NCBI RefSeq assembly: GCF_003589595.1
Contig: NW_020654422.1
Span: 12,403,457 to 12,467,456 of the forward strand
DNA from: Hyposmocoma kahamanoa
Taxonomy: Eukaryota; Arthropoda; Insecta; Lepidoptera; Cosmopterigidae
DNA: 64,000 nt
Reading direction: 5' to 3'
The notes under the pieces: generated by a model
What the model was told of the DNA's origin: nothing
Databases searched by the model: none
The model's input: the letters and a program-made list of their open reading frames with translations, nothing else
Program-made: the position numbers and the translations under genes
Shown: one piece after another, positions 10,945 through 23,482 of the stretch
How positions within the stretch are numbered: position 1 is the first letter of the stretch
Layout of the letters: each line of letters starts with the position of its first letter

Positions 10945-12059
10945 CATGAATATTTTTTAAAGCTGTTTGTAATTTATCACTACACTACCTTTTTAATTTC
11001 ATTTATATAATTATATTTTTATTCCAAAATTTTATTAGTCTTATAACTTGAACAGAGAACCCGCAGGCACATGTAAACAAATGCTAGACATAACTAAGGA
11101 AGAAAGGTTTATGGTACTGACAAGCAAGACACGATAATGTAGCTTGATAGTGGCGTAGGCTGGATATTTTTCAAAGATAATCCGGCTTGATGTTTAATTG
11201 GAGATTTTAACAAAAACAAAGTTGTGCAACAGCGTTTATGAAAAACGCCTCAATGTTGTATAGACCACCACAACCAATAAAGACTAAACCACAAAATTAA
11301 CCAACGAGACGCTGAAAAGCACAGCCACGTACAGAATTTTTTTTATATGACAAATAGGTATTTTTAGAAATAACGAATGGAATAACAATCACCTGTGCTG
11401 TGTGTTTTTATCTTAAATCTGACATGTTAAGTATGATCAAAGTCATCACGATACATTTGTAAATAAAAAATAAATAAAATGTGACACAGAGAGATATTTT
11501 AAACACCGAGCGAAAACTTCAATTCTATGGTGAATTTCACTTTCCGAATTTCAATGGCACTTTTTGGTGATTTTTGTAAAACCCTTTTTTCTTTTGGTTT
11601 TAAGGTCTTAAACGTACAAATAAGTTCAAGCAATGTCATTAATTATAAAATCACAGAAATATTTATATTATATTATACATATTTAAGTTAAACACAACAA
11701 AAAACGATATTTTAGGTCACACGAATGAGATTGCATTAACACAAATGATTTTCTCATAAAAAAGACGGCATAGTAATGAGAAATTATTATTACAACACAC
11801 ATTTTATCGTTCACAAAAGAACATTTAACATGTAACAAATATTTTAATATAACTTTTTGTATCAAAATCCTTCTCATTCGTGTAAGACCATCTATCTATC
11901 TATATGTAATTAATAAATAAATCTAAATAAGTATTTTGTTCATATCATATAAACTTTGTTGTACATCAATATATCATCATCATTATTTACTACCTATTTT
12001 CTACTATTTAGTACCTTTATTGACGTATTTTCTACATTTGCGCTAACGGAAATATTATA
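10945..12059. other. AT-rich intergenic sequence, nothing recognised
   Basis: There are no convincing reading frames. Direct pieces of 'taataaataaatct' and similar low-complexity sequence occur near 11910-11930. Confidence 0.4.
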
Positions 12060-12112
12060 GAAATAAAGTGGCCAACCGTTCTGACGTCAGGTTGGCTGGA
12101 CCACTTTACGAT
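12060..12112. repeat. Palindrome around CTGACGTCAG
   Basis: The sequence 'aaagtggccaaccgttctga' faces 'tcaggttggctggaccacttt', centred on TGACGTCA at about 12081-12088. It shares the 'GGCYRRCC...CTGACGTCAG' core with the foldback element at 9625-10217, so it is probably a small relative. Confidence 0.6.
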
Positions 12113-12284
12113 TTTCATAGTTCTAGCAGTATATAATTTACTTTTTTTTTATAACTATTTACTACCTAAACATACTTTTATTTCACTATTTTAGGAAGCT
12201 TCTATAAAAAGTTATTTAAAGAATAATAATAAAACGCCTTTGTAAAAATTATCATCTAATGAAAGACAGTTTATCTTCTCCGTG

Positions 12285-12487
12285 TAATAATAATAATAAT
12301 AACGCACACACTCAACATAGCCCCGCACTAGGGAAACCCTGTGTCGCGGGTGCCATGGACACACACATAGACAACCACAAATTACACCCAAACTCACGAG
12401 AGACATAAATATAGGCCATACAAATATTTCTCCCGGCCCGGGAATCGAACCCGGGGACCTCTGCGTGGCAGTCCGGCCACGGAGGCA
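12285..12487 (-). mobile_element. SINE-A copy, minus orientation
   Basis: Read on the minus strand it has a tRNA-like head 'TGCCTCCGTGGCCGGACTGC', a B box GGGTTCGATTCCCGGGCC, the body and an (ATT)n tail. About 14 bases of the head (the 'aacggttaccatg' part of other copies) are deleted. Confidence 0.9.
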
Positions 12488-13253
12488 GTAATTGATAATA
12501 GTTATTCAACAATGGTTTTAGGATTATCTTTGCAAGCTACATTTTATTTCATAATATAATTCAACTAGTAATAGTTGAATTCACTATTACAAATGTAAAT
12601 TCCATATGTAGGTATTAAGGAATGCGAACGAATTATTCGTGTAATTATCAAATGATAATAAATATTCGAAACTACCCAAAATATTCACAATGGTGAAAAT
12701 AATTGTGCAAAGTCCGCTTTCATAACGTCATTAATAATTAAAAATAGTAATAAACACATTAACGATGAAAAAAGGTAGACCATCAGCATTACCGTCAGAA
12801 AGTATTTTTTGATATAAATGACCTTCCTTCACCTTGTGATCCACTGTTCACAAATTCTGCACATCAAGCTACACAGTGACGTATCTTGTTCCGTTGCACT
12901 GGAGACGATTTTCGAACAAAAATCTGTAGTCTGATGTGCTGTTGTCCGTACTTGAAATTGCAAGATATTAGGTATTGTATGGAGTTGCCTCTTTTACGTC
13001 TGAAAAATATTTTTTACATCGAAATTTGTATTAAGTATGGAATTAAACCAAATTCCGTATTCGTCGTTTCCGCCCACGATTTTGAGGAAAAATGGGTTAA
13101 AACAGGACACTTCGGGTAAAAACCCATTGTTGATCGAGTTTTACTCTACTGCCCATCTCTTGACACTAACCGAAAGGACGTGTACCTACCTTATGCACGA
13201 TCATATCCTCTTCAATGCTAACACCCGCCGCCCTCCGGTTTGCACTGACCCAT
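12488..13253. other. Intergenic sequence, nothing recognised
   Basis: A 77-codon and a 72-codon open frame overlap around 12886-13255 but show no recognisable domain or splice context. Confidence 0.35.
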
Positions 13254-13707
13254 AAGGCGCGTTCAAATTATGATTTAACACATTTATTTCTCAAAACAAA
13301 ATAAAAACATTCGCTTAAATGAGAAATACTGGATAAATAAAGCTTCCAAACGCGAACGAGTATCGGAACCGTTACATAAATATATCAGAGCATATTCACA
13401 TTTACACAATGTTGTTGCTTTGTCTTAAAATTTATATTTTGAAATAATTGTGCTAGATCACCAACACCATTTTTTTCTTAATTCTGTAGGTAATCAGAAA
13501 TTAGATGCTTGTAGAAGCGCTGCAGCCGCGCCGCTACTAATTTTCACACTATATTGAGAAGTGCAGTTCCAGCGCCACTGTCGCGACACACACGTGCCAC
13601 TTTTGTAGTCCCAATGAGTGAACTAAAAATTACTTAAGCGCTACAGATGTGCGGCTGCCGCGCCACTGCACGGCTTATATAAGCGTCTAATTTGAAAGCG
13701 CCCTTAA
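13254..13707. mobile_element. MITE with AGGGCGCYTTCAAATTA ends
   Basis: The left end reads 'taaggcgcgttcaaattat' and the right end 'taatttgaaagcgccctta', complementary apart from small changes. The right half (13496-13707), with 'ctgccgcgccactgcacggc', matches the element at 21000-21252. It lies just 3' of the USP gene. Confidence 0.65.
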
Positions 13708-13765
13708 TCTGCTAAAGCTCTAGTCGGAATCGATTGAAACGCAAAATCTCAGAGAAAGATCACTT

Positions 13766-13771
13766 TTTATT
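13766..13771 (-). terminator. Possible poly(A) signal of the USP12/46 gene
   Basis: TTTATT on the plus strand gives AATAAA on the minus strand, about 180 bases after the stop codon. Other A/T-rich variants are nearby, so the choice is uncertain. Confidence 0.4.
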
Positions 13772-13948
13772 TTGAAATGAAATATTTACAAATGAATGAA
13801 ATTTAAAAAGATGAATAATAATTAATGATTGGAGTCAAAACAATTCATTAATAATTTATGCCTTTTAACTTTAACGGAGGCGTTTAACATGATCTATCAT
13901 AATGACTATCTTAATAATAATAAATATTATCGTTTTTATGGGAGAAAC

Positions 13949-14059
13949 TTAACAACTAGCGTCTCTAGATTGATAGAACAGAATATATCCTGTTTCAGAT
14001 GATTTTTGAATGTCCGAAGTTAGGCCGTAGAAATCTTCTATAGCTGACGCGTCGATTTT
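13949..14059 (-). CDS. Usp12-46: USP12/46 coding exon 8 (last)
   Basis: It encodes residues 330-365 and TAA, starting [17 protein letters not shown] and ending with the family's YILFYQSRD plus a short ASC tail. The acceptor is TTTTCAG. Confidence 0.95.
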   Translation of the reverse strand, partial: KIDASAIEDFYGLTSDIQKSSETGYILFYQSRDASC

Positions 14060-17000
14060 CTGAAAATAAAAATATGGTGTTATTAATGTTGTTGAAATGG
14101 TCAATAAAAGCCCCTTAAATTTCACTTAAAGCTTTGCCACGCCCTTTGTGGCTCAAGACTGAAGTTACGTATAATCGAAACTTGGTTCTTGGGCTAAGGA
14201 CGTTTTGGAATAAATATAATCACCGTTAGCATTTTATTATTTACTTGTCTTATGACGATGATTTCCAAAGTGGTTTATATCGACCCCCAGCGGTGCCAAA
14301 AACTCCGACCAACACGGGGTCCATGACAGCGACAAAAACCCATAAAGGCAGTTCATGACCAGAATTTTGACTTTCCATAAGTGGAATAATCTACGTTACA
14401 TGCTTTCCTATAACAGATATATAAATTATCTATGAAATAAACTTTTCACAACAAACGTGGTATTGGGTTAGATTAATGTGTAAATAAAACAACATATCGC
14501 TTTTTCTATAAAGTTTCTCACTATTTAATTAAACTTATCAAAGTGAATAACACTGTGTTATCTGTTAAAACACATTTGGGGATATCAGCTCAAAAGTGGT
14601 GTAATCCACATTATTTTTCTACTTAAATTCTTTAAGAGCGTATTTATTCGACACGAATTTCATCGCGCTCACCCCGAGTGGTCGCGACCGCGTGCGTCTA
14701 ACTGTCAGAGCAAAATATGCTTTATTTATTTAGCTTTTATGTCTTAAATGAGCGATACTGGTTTGAATTTGGTCTACGCGAAGGCTGGCGCGGTTGTATT
14801 ATTCAGAGGAATTTAAATGTTGTTGCCTAGTAAATAGAAATCCGATTCGCCATTAATGTACATGAAGGCGTGGTAACTGGGCGGTCGCCGGATCTTTCTC
14901 CTCGTGTAACTGGGCGCTTAATATTACTAAAGTTCATAATTGTTCATATTGTTTGGTGTATTTTGAAGTTATTTTCATGTATATAATAAATTTTATAATT
15001 AAATTTCGTTTTTATATGGAAATAACATTCAAATATAAAATAATTATGTACCCACTTTAGTATCATTTAAAGCATGGACCAATAAGCTCAAGAGGACTGC
15101 TAATCTCCGTACTGCATATTTTACTGCCTCGTGTCCGAACGGTTATCATTGCCTGCCTTGCCTGCCATGACTGCCACGCAGAGGTCCCAGCTTCAATTCC
15201 CGTGTCGGGAGAAATATTTGTATGGCCGAAATTGATTTCTCGCGTGTCTGGGTGTAATTTGTGGTTGTCTATGTGTATCGATGGCACCCGCGATACAGGG
15301 TTTCGCGCGGGGATATGAGTGTGTGCGCATTACTACTGAAAACTGAAAATGGTCAAAATTCCGTCTTATATCTAGATGACGCCGATCAATAGGTTGGAAA
15401 TAGTTTATATTATGTAAATGGCCGTGGATTTTAATTAATTCCTCTCTAATATCAATTTAAGAAGTCAGTGTTTTTCCCCTTGTATATTATTCAAATATTG
15501 ATCATGAGCTGTTTGACAAATATGTGTGTGAAATATGTATGTTACTAATTTATACATTAACGCGCTTCAAAATGGGTGGATGGCGCTAATCCTAAACCAA
15601 ATAAAAGAATAGCTGGCTCCATACATAAAAATCTGTGCAAAAAGCGCCATCTTGTTGATTTGTTTGTTATCACTAGAAATTAGTGTCGTTTTGATAAATT
15701 GCAGCTTGTTAATATAAAACAAATTTAGTTACAAAAATAGCTCTTTGGTACTCGTGGCGACATCTGGTGATCCAGCAGGTACTAAATATCCGGTTACGCT
15801 GTCTTGTATCGCGATTAGCAGTCCTCTCGAGTTAAATGGTCCATGATTTAAAGTAACATTGTAAAAAAAATTGTATGTGAAGTCGATGAATTATATGAAA
15901 GGCAGGGTGTCTACGCAAAACAGAAAAAATGGCACATTGTCTACAAAAGTTTGGAAGCCTCTATCCTATAAAATTATCTAATCCACGAAAGACGTATCTT
16001 TGATTTAACGCACGCACACACTTACATCAACCATATCATCGTCGAAGAGTAGCCAGAATCCGTGACTCTTGACAATGCTGATGTAGTGGCCGCGGTTCGG
16101 CCCTGACCCGCAGTGTACCACCACAGCCACCAGGTCGTACAACCGGTCTGGGTTCACCGCGTCGTCCGACTGTAGCAGCAACAAAAATGCTTTTTACATG
16201 TCAACTTATACTCGGTCGCCACTTAGCACGATCCTGACATATCTCTTCTGCTTCACTTACATTCGTCAATCGTTTCATACAGGCCCTCTTATTCTAGTCA
16301 GTACGTACGCCAGCATTTTTAAAAACACTTTAAATTTCATCTGAGAATGCTCTTCGTGGTCGTCCTCTTCAAATGATGCTTTCCACGTTAGTTTGATATA
16401 TTTCTTTTGTTAATCTATATTCGTTCATTGAATCCATGTGCTCAGATCTCCTCAACACACATATCTTTTACTATTTTTATCACTACAACCTCTTCCAAAC
16501 CACAACGTTTACGAAAATAAATATTAATATTAAAATAACAATACATTAAAATTTTAAGAGCATACACAATATATTTTGCGTAAGGAATTTTGTATCATTC
16601 CTGGATCGCTCTGAGGCGTGTGATTGTTGCATTGGAATGTTTTAAAGCATACACATGTGGTTCTGCCCCGGAGTATCAAGCAAATATTTTGAGATTGAAT
16701 CACTAGCCATCAACAAATTTGTAAACGTATGTAAAATAAAATAGATTTGAACAGTTGTTACAGCGAGTATTAGTAAAAACATTTGTACGTAAGCATTGAT
16801 TTTGTAAGTCAATGTACGTAAGCAACATTTTGAGTGAGCCAAACATATGGATATTTTCGTTAACTCACTGTTAGGTATCAAAAAAAAAAATATTGATTTT
16901 CTTGTTTAGGGCACATGAAATTGTTTATTATTTAATATCTGAATCGTGTTGCGCGTTCTACTTAAGAAAAACTTCTTCCTTAGTTATTTCCTCTTTTTTG

Positions 17001-20000
17001 GTCTTACAATTGTTTTTGTTATTTTTTTTTTAATTACTGTTTACACTTTTTTTATTGCATGTGGTGATCACCTACAACTAGTGAGGCAATTAGACTAAGT
17101 TTTTGAAATGTAATAAAACCTGAAATATTGTAGTAACTGAATAAATAAATAAGCAACAAATAGTCGCAACGACAAAAAGCAGCGTACGATCGTAATGCGG
17201 CACAAATACCGCGGCGAAAAGTTACGACTCAAGTATATTTTATACAATCCAACTTACCGTATTAAAAAGCCTAAGCTCTAAAGGAAATACAACCCTATGC
17301 GACACTTTGATATGTCTATTGTACTGTTCCATATATTTGAATCTCTTTAAGTGAAGAGCTAAGATGAGTGGTAATTTCTTGACACGCATTCGCTTTTGGG
17401 CTTCTTGGTAGCTGCTACAGTTATCACATTTGAATTTGTTATCGTTGCATAGTGTTTCAGTATCGCTGAAGCATTTTAGACAATGTGTTATGCTTGTGTT
17501 CTGACCGACGTCCACCTGAAAATTAAAAATCTTTGTTCAGAATCATCTATTAAATTTTAGATAGCATTGTGAAAGTTGTCTCTTTTAGTGATTTTGCAGT
17601 TATAATATGAATACTTTGTTATGACAAATTGACAATGTACTTTGACACTAAATGGAGAAAAAATACATGGCTCACGTAGATAAAACACATTTAATTTGTT
17701 AGCGTAGAAAGAGACTGTGCTCTTCCCGCTCAGTAATTTCAGAGACTATTGCAGGTTATACAATGAGCATTGTGGTAGTACAATGTGACAAAGTACAAAC
17801 TTTCATATTCGATTTTGATATTGCAGAGCCTGTTATCTTGAAAATGACATATGTATATAGCAATTTATACGGCCAAGCATTAATATGCTCTGTAAAACGC
17901 CAAACTATAAGCATTAAATAAAAGGCTTCAACTACAGATCAATCGTCCATATATACATAATTTGCTAAAAACGTCAAACTAAACGTCAGCTATGGTCGTT
18001 ATTAAAAACCTTACGTGGTTTATTACATAGAACTCAAAATACAGACAAACAACTTTAACAAGACAACTTTTTTGTGGGTTCACTGCCACTTAATTCCAAC
18101 TAACCTGTAGATCAAAAAAGTGTTCATCTTTGCTGCTAACAGTCTCACAATTCAAACAGCGCGTCTCGCTGGTAAGTGTGCCCTGGAAAATCTCATGCAC
18201 CCACGTTGGCTCTGTGTTCTGCTGGGGCTGTGGAACAGTTCCATTGCATTGCACATTTTCACCTGAGGTGTTCTTTTGCACTTTTAGTGTGCTTTGATTG
18301 CGTTCCGCTGAAAGAAAGTTATTCTATGATATAACGAGGGCCTATAACCTGCTATCGCCTCATATTCACTAGAATCAGTAAAGCAAATTGTGTCAAATAA
18401 AATTGTACAGAAATAGCCAACACAATGAACTCTTTGGAACCTGGATAAGTGTTTGGTTGTTTTTAATGACTATACTTCACCAGTTACAGTATTATGTAGT
18501 CTTAACAATAATATTACAATTACATATAAAAAAAATCTAAGTGAAAAATGGTGATATAATAGAAATACATAACTTCAAGTTCATAACTCACCTAATATAA
18601 TCTCATTAATGTGGTTTATTAGGAAATTTAAAAACTCGTGAGCATCTTGCTGCATGTAATTATCAAACTCCTCTGAAAAATGGAAAATGTACTTAGTTCA
18701 TAACTTATACATTCGAAATTCTACTGCGCACGTCACACTGCGAACGAAACTAAGCTAAACAAGCTAAAAAACAAAATTAACCCAACAATCCCGCTAGTTA
18801 TGTAAAATACGTCGCCCTTCACCCCGCACGTATCCACTTTTTTTTCACATACACTATATATATATTTTTTACATGACATAGCCCCGCACTAGGGAAACCC
18901 TGTGTCGCGGATGCCATAGACATACGCATAGACAATCACAAATTACACCCAAACTCAAGAGAGATATAAATGTAGGCCATACAAATATATCTCCCGGCCC
19001 GGGAATCGAACCTGGGCTCTGCGTGGCAGTCCGGCATGGTAACCGTTCGTTTAATTTATTGTTAGCCAAATCAGTTTGTTAGGCAATATTTATGATAGAT
19101 TAGCAATCCATGTCTAGAACATAAGTTTAACAGTGTTAACAATTAATCCCTACATAATTAAATGTTACACATGTCTATAAACTTTTTATTGATAGTCAGC
19201 TGTCCATAAATTATTAAATAAAATTTAAAAAATGTCATATCGACTGCTTCGTAATCTAATCATAATAGGCCACGAAAACAGCGTTTTTTTATAAATTAAT
19301 TTTTTATAGAACTAAAATTATAGAGCATTAAAAATAATGAGTTGAGTATACGAATCATAGATATTATGCTTATTTTAATCCCTTCAATATATTAAAACGA
19401 TCCACTGTAAAGTTGTGTATTTAGGATTGATATATTTTATAATTAATAAAAAAGTCATTGTCTATACCTTAAATTAAACTCCTAATAATCATTAATTTAT
19501 TTCACTTACATCTTATACCTATTTATATTAAAAAATATATATTATAAATTCTATGTCATTGGTAACACCAAAGACAAAACTTTAAATAATATTTCATAAT
19601 TGTGAATATTTTCTTTAACACTGATTGTAGGTCTTGCATGCATTATCAAATAAACTTTTGGTACCAAAATCTTTCATGCACTATCAAATAATATGTGGTA
19701 CCAAAATAATGCATGAAAGAGCTACCAATATATATAAACATTTTTTTTACAATAAGGTAATAAAATGTTCTAGGAACCCTGTAGATAACTGATGTAGGGA
19801 AAATTTTCAAAGAATACTTTATAAAATAATAATAAATCTTAAGATATAAAAGGATATGACGAATAATGTACTATCAATTCAGATTAGGATTACCAAATAC
19901 CAACTTTGGCAATCACAACATAGGGTTAGGTAAAAGTGTTGATTGACCCATTATAAAAGAAAGATTATCACTAGTTTACACAACATCTGTTGCTGGAAAT

Positions 20001-21976
20001 ATTTTCGCTATTGCTGACTACCAGTAATACGCTAATTTCAAATATACAAGTAGATTTTTTTATCAGCTCTAGTTTTTGAGTTATAGATACCTATGTTTAG
20101 ATAAGCAAAAACAATTATTTACTTAGAAACATTTAGCTTGTCAATTTTATCCAAGAGCATGTTAAATTTCAGCAAATAGGTGTTCTTAACGAACTCATCA
20201 ATATTTTTGTACACAACATTTAGGTTGTTTACGTACATAATCTTTGAACTACTCATACTAAAAAAAATAATTTAATTGTCTTAACAGCAATACAACTTAA
20301 AATATGCACATATAAACCAACAAATACACAAAACCAACGAGAAATAATAGTGAAACAATTAGAGCTGTACAAATTTTTTTTAAGGTAGATTGAAAGTCAT
20401 ATAACAAGTAACTTTATAAACTATGAAAGTCACAGAATCAGGCCAAAAGTAAAATTTTGTAAACTTATGTTACGAATCTTAATAAAACAAAACAAACAAC
20501 AGATGAACTGACATGGCAATGTTAGAAATATAAGTTTGTAAAATTATGTCATCAATCTTCCCAGTGAATGCCCCATAAAACCAATACTTCATGGGGCAAT
20601 TACAGGAAAAAAAATTAAAATGTCTGTAGTAATTTTATATGCAATGTATATTCAGTGTGAATTGATCAGATAGAAAAAAATATCCTATATACATACCTTT
20701 TTCCTTCCTCAATCGAGCAATAAACTTTTTAGGTGCAATGGATCCAACTTTTTTCTTCTGAGTCGCAATACTATAGAATAGGTCAGCTAGACATGTTAAC
20801 AGGGTCTCCTTGGTTCTCTTGTTCTTTGCTTTATATTCTAAAACCTTTTCTCTGAATGGTTTACAAAAGTATAAAGCTTGAAGTACCGAATTACTGTAGC
20901 ATGTGTTGCCGAACTGGAATTAGTCAATGGGAACAAGTAAATCTAGTGATATAAAGTGAGTGCATTCTTATTGGGTGACAATCATCTAGATTAGAATACT
21001 AAGGGCGCCTTCAAATTAAGCTTATAGAAGCATTGCAGTAGCACCATTGTGGTGAAGCAGCCACGCCACGCTACAAATTTCGTAAATTATTCAGAGGGGC
21101 AGTTACTTCATCACTATCGTGACATGCACTCACCGCTTTTGCAGTCACAATAAGTGAAATAAAAATTACTGAAGCGTAGCGCTTCATAAGTAAGTGCGGC
21201 TGCCGCACCAGTGCAGTTCTTTTACAAGTGTCTAATTTGAAGGCACCGCCCTAAGACATAAAATATAATTTTTTCATAATTCTGATTGACTTTCAAGAGA
21301 AAGACATTTATAAAAAAAATATAAGTTAAATTCTTGAAAATAATTAAATGTGCAACTATACAATAAAACACTTCCATAAGTGATAATAAAAGAGAAGCAG
21401 ATGGTCAACTTAAAATCTTAGAATGTGAACTTTTTATCTTCTAAGCTATTATCTTATCATTCCACTTCAAAATTGATATAGGAAATCCATACAATTTGTT
21501 TTTATGTAAAGACTGTCTCATTAACTAGTCAATGTAATATCAAACAATTTAAATTATTAGTACAAGGTAATATAATTCAGTACAAAATTAGCTGGTCACG
21601 TTAATTTGCATACTTAAATAGGTGGAAGAAAGTTAGCTATGAATTTAGGGTAAATAAATATCAAATTAACTAACATTGACTAGCCCAAAGTAATGCTCGT
21701 TCGGTGGAAATTGCTCTGAGCCGATATCTCTTTCCAATTGCGATATATTTGCGCCCTGAAAAGAAATATGTGTTAAAACAATCCAATAGTCGTAAAAATT
21801 GCGAGAAACTTAACAGAATGCCGATAGCACTTTCAAACATTTGTAATACGAAATTAGCGCTTTCGACGACAGATACAGAGTAAAAATTTAACAGGACATC
21901 GATACACATATCGAGATATACTTTCAATTTGTAATTAGCACCGAAATTTTTCAATATTTTGCGTTTTTCTCACCAT
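13949..21976 (-). CDS. Usp12-46: Ubiquitin carboxyl-terminal hydrolase, USP12/USP46 family
   Basis: The CDS is the complement of join(13949..14059, 16026..16169, 17258..17515, 18105..18307, 18592..18672, 20697..20913, 21675..21755, 21974..21976): 1098 bases, 365 residues. It is a cysteine protease that removes ubiquitin from target proteins; family members work with WD-repeat partners (UAF1/WDR48, WDR20), known from the family, not visible here. The Cys box [16 protein letters not shown] puts the nucleophile at Cys33; the His box is NRGHYISIV (His309), followed by GFWLLFDDD with the Asp. Zinc-binding CxxC pairs are C178/C181 and C225/C228. [14 protein letters not shown] is the conserved core strand. 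Length matches the family (about 366). All introns are GT-AG and phases close. The start Met is encoded by the last three bases of exon 1 (ATG|GTGAGA), giving MGANIS, which fits an N-myristoylation consensus (inference). It is divergently placed to the calumenin gene. Confidence 0.97.
14060..15121. other. USP12/46 intron 7, first part
   Basis: This is AT-rich intronic sequence with no feature that I can name; a SINE follows at 15122. Confidence 0.5.
15122..15336 (+). mobile_element. SINE-A copy, plus orientation, in USP12/46 intron 7
   Basis: The head 'tactgcctcgtgtccgaacgg' is followed by a degenerate B box 'gcttcaattcccgtgtcggg', 'gagaaatatttgtatggcc', the body and a short A/T tail. A small duplication 'tgcctgccttgcctgcc' is present in the head. 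Confidence 0.85.
16026..16169 (-). CDS. Usp12-46: USP12/46 coding exon 7
   Basis: It encodes residues 282-329 (48 codons, phase 0 both sides), including [20 protein letters not shown] with the catalytic His309, and [11 protein letters not shown]. The donor is GTAAGT. Confidence 0.96.
16170..17257. other. USP12/46 intron 6
   Basis: No exon or mobile element is recognised. A 79-codon open frame on the minus strand (16642-16881) has no recognisable content. Confidence 0.5.
17258..17515 (-). CDS. Usp12-46: USP12/46 coding exon 6
   Basis: It encodes residues 196-281 (86 codons), with NTSITHC, the second zinc CxxC (C225/C228), [18 protein letters not shown] and [13 protein letters not shown]. Acceptor TTCAG, donor GTAAGT. 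Confidence 0.97.
18105..18307 (-). CDS. Usp12-46: USP12/46 coding exon 5
   Basis: It encodes the end of Ala128 to Gln195. It starts AERNQS, contains a variable linker (134-160) and then [20 protein letters not shown] with the first zinc CxxC. Confidence 0.97.
18592..18672 (-). CDS. Usp12-46: USP12/46 coding exon 4
   Basis: It encodes [19 protein letters not shown], the conserved QQDAHEF motif of USPs, and NHINEIIL; residues 101-128 with split codons at both ends. Confidence 0.97.
18876..19048 (-). mobile_element. SINE-A copy, minus orientation, in USP12/46 intron 3
   Basis: The plus strand runs from 'acatagccccgcactaggg' through 'ctcccggcccgggaatcgaac' to 'catggtaaccgttcg'. It lacks both the (AAT)n tail side and the outermost 'gccacggaggca'. 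Confidence 0.88.
19049..20696. other. USP12/46 intron 3, remaining part
   Basis: It is AT-rich. A small duplicated unit 'catgcaYtatcaaataa...ggtaccaaaat' occurs at about 19634-19713, once inverted ('ataatgcatgaaaga'). Nothing else is recognised. Confidence 0.45.
20697..20913 (-). CDS. Usp12-46: USP12/46 coding exon 3
   Basis: It encodes residues 29-100 and one base of Glu101, from FGNTCYSN (nucleophile Cys33) to [12 protein letters not shown]. Acceptor CCAG, donor GTATGT. Confidence 0.97.
21000..21252. mobile_element. MITE with AGGGCGCCTTCAAATTA ends, in USP12/46 intron 2
   Basis: The left end 'aagggcgccttcaaattaag' and the right end 'taatttgaaggcaccgccctaag' are complementary. The interior 'gtgcggctgccgcaccagtgcag' matches the element at 13254-13707. 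Confidence 0.7.
21675..21755 (-). CDS. Usp12-46: USP12/46 coding exon 2
   Basis: It encodes residues 2-28, [18 protein letters not shown] then NEHYFGLVN, in 27 whole codons. The acceptor TTTTCAG at 21756 and the donor GTTAGT are clear. Confidence 0.95.
21974..21976 (-). CDS. Usp12-46: USP12/46 coding exon 1 (start codon only)
   Basis: The exon ends ...CAGAGAATG|GTGAGA, so only the initiator Met is encoded before the intron. Splicing to exon 2 gives MGANIS, which matches the N-terminus I know for the fly orthologue. The 5' UTR extends upstream, to perhaps 22090. Confidence 0.88.
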
Positions 21977-21989
21977 TCTCTGTTGGAAG

Positions 21990-22010
21990 TTAAGACCGAG
22001 ATCCTGACAT
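21990..22010 (-). promoter_or_regulatory. Upstream ORF in the USP12/46 5' UTR
   Basis: Fourteen bases before the main ATG ends a 7-codon ORF, MSGSRS then TAA. If transcription starts upstream of it, it could lower translation of the main frame. The transcription start is not known. Confidence 0.45.
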
Positions 22011-23299
22011 ATTGACATTTGCAATGTTTTTCGCTACTTCTGCACGTGATTCACTGGCACTACAGCTAGCAACGGACGAAATTACAATAGCTTCGTTATT
22101 TTTTCTAGAAACATAGTTGGAATTTCTTTCGAGAAATATTAGGCAAAATAAGCAAAACCGTCATGACCATGACAGACAGCCAGACAGCTCGCCAGGTGGA
22201 AGCATAGAGAAACTAGAGGTGTTATCAGAATTTAAACTGGAAATATTCATATTAGTGGCGACATCTGCTGGTAGTCTTTGTATATTAATAAAGAATATAT
22301 ATTATTTTAGGTGAAATTTTGACGGCAGTCTACCAAATTTGTACTATTATAACCTACATATCTAGAGTTACTGTTACATATTACTCCATTTAATATTTTT
22401 TATAAATCAGTTTATTACAAATCAGAATAAATCCACATAATCACAGCAAAGAGTAACCACTTTACGCAATTTTCCCAACAAAGGAGGCCACAGCATTCTA
22501 CTTGCTACGATCCTGACACACAACACAATATAAATATATATTCTGTCCCAAAATTGAACGATAACCCGAGAACAGGATGTTTTCATTCGTCGTCGAACAT
22601 GTTTGTAACTAAACTACATTTTAAAGAAGGGTGTGGATAGTGTTGGGTCATGGAAAAATTTCCATTTTGAAAAAATAAATATTTCGTTTACTTTTCCCGT
22701 ATTTTCCTTTGAGGATGGAGGTATTTTCCCACATTTGACAGTTGATATCTGTCAATAGTTGAAGATACTGAACGAAATCGATGGAGCCACTATAAAGATT
22801 TTTTTTACATAAGATTCTCTTGTATTGCTGTTGTCCAATAATTTTAATTTAAATCTCGTTTTTCTTTATCTTGCTTTTAGCAATACAATTTATTAAACTT
22901 CACAAGATATTTCTAAACGAAGAACATTATCATGAATTCGAATTATAATTTTTATTATGTTTGAAATTTTTCTGAAAATTACCCAACAGTACGTGTAAAT
23001 TTCTAAAATCTACAAATTTATTTTTTCTCTTGTTACTATTACTATATCCATCATGTCTATGATTTGATGTTAAACTGTTGTGCGTTCAAATGATTATAAT
23101 AAGTTTCGTATTACTACATTTCTGTGACTTACCTTTTTGTCATGGTTTTGATTTGTTTTCGATCGATTGCTAATAAATTTTTTATATTAGAACATAATTG
23201 TGGTGTCTTATTTTGGTCGACGTTATTTAACCTGGCTTTTTAGATAGAACTGCAATTCTTTCTTATCATGTAGTTTATTGTTGATTTGGTTTTAAAACA
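22011..23299. promoter_or_regulatory. Divergent intergenic region between USP12/46 and calumenin
   Basis: The two genes face away from each other across about 1.2-1.3 kb, so both core promoters should be here. I see no clear TATA box or CpG-rich block except the GC-richer calumenin leader that begins near 23320. A 'gtgttgggtcatggaaaaat' stretch at about 22640 may be a repeat. Confidence 0.5.
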
Positions 23300-23482
23300 A
23301 ACATAGTTATCTTCACTTTATAGCCAGCGCCAGCATCCGATCGTTCGCCTCCCGTCTGTACGTTTGCCGGTGATCGTATCCCATAGCGACTCGCGTCGGG
23401 ATCAAGGAAGTTTACGTGTACAGTGTTGACGTGGCCCCTTACAGCAGGTACATTACTGAAACTTAGCCCCAAATTGATCACA
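23300..23482 (+). other. Probable non-coding first exon of the calumenin gene
   Basis: A GC-richer block ends at ACA|GTAAGT (donor at 23483-23484), and an acceptor TTATTTTAG ends at 23588, two bases before the ATG. Together they predict a 5' UTR intron of 106 bases. The transcription start is not located, so the left border is approximate. Confidence 0.55.

Noticed and set aside
22625..22760. hAT-style terminus 'gtgttgggtcatgg'
   Set aside because: Only one end is seen, with no partner or duplication.
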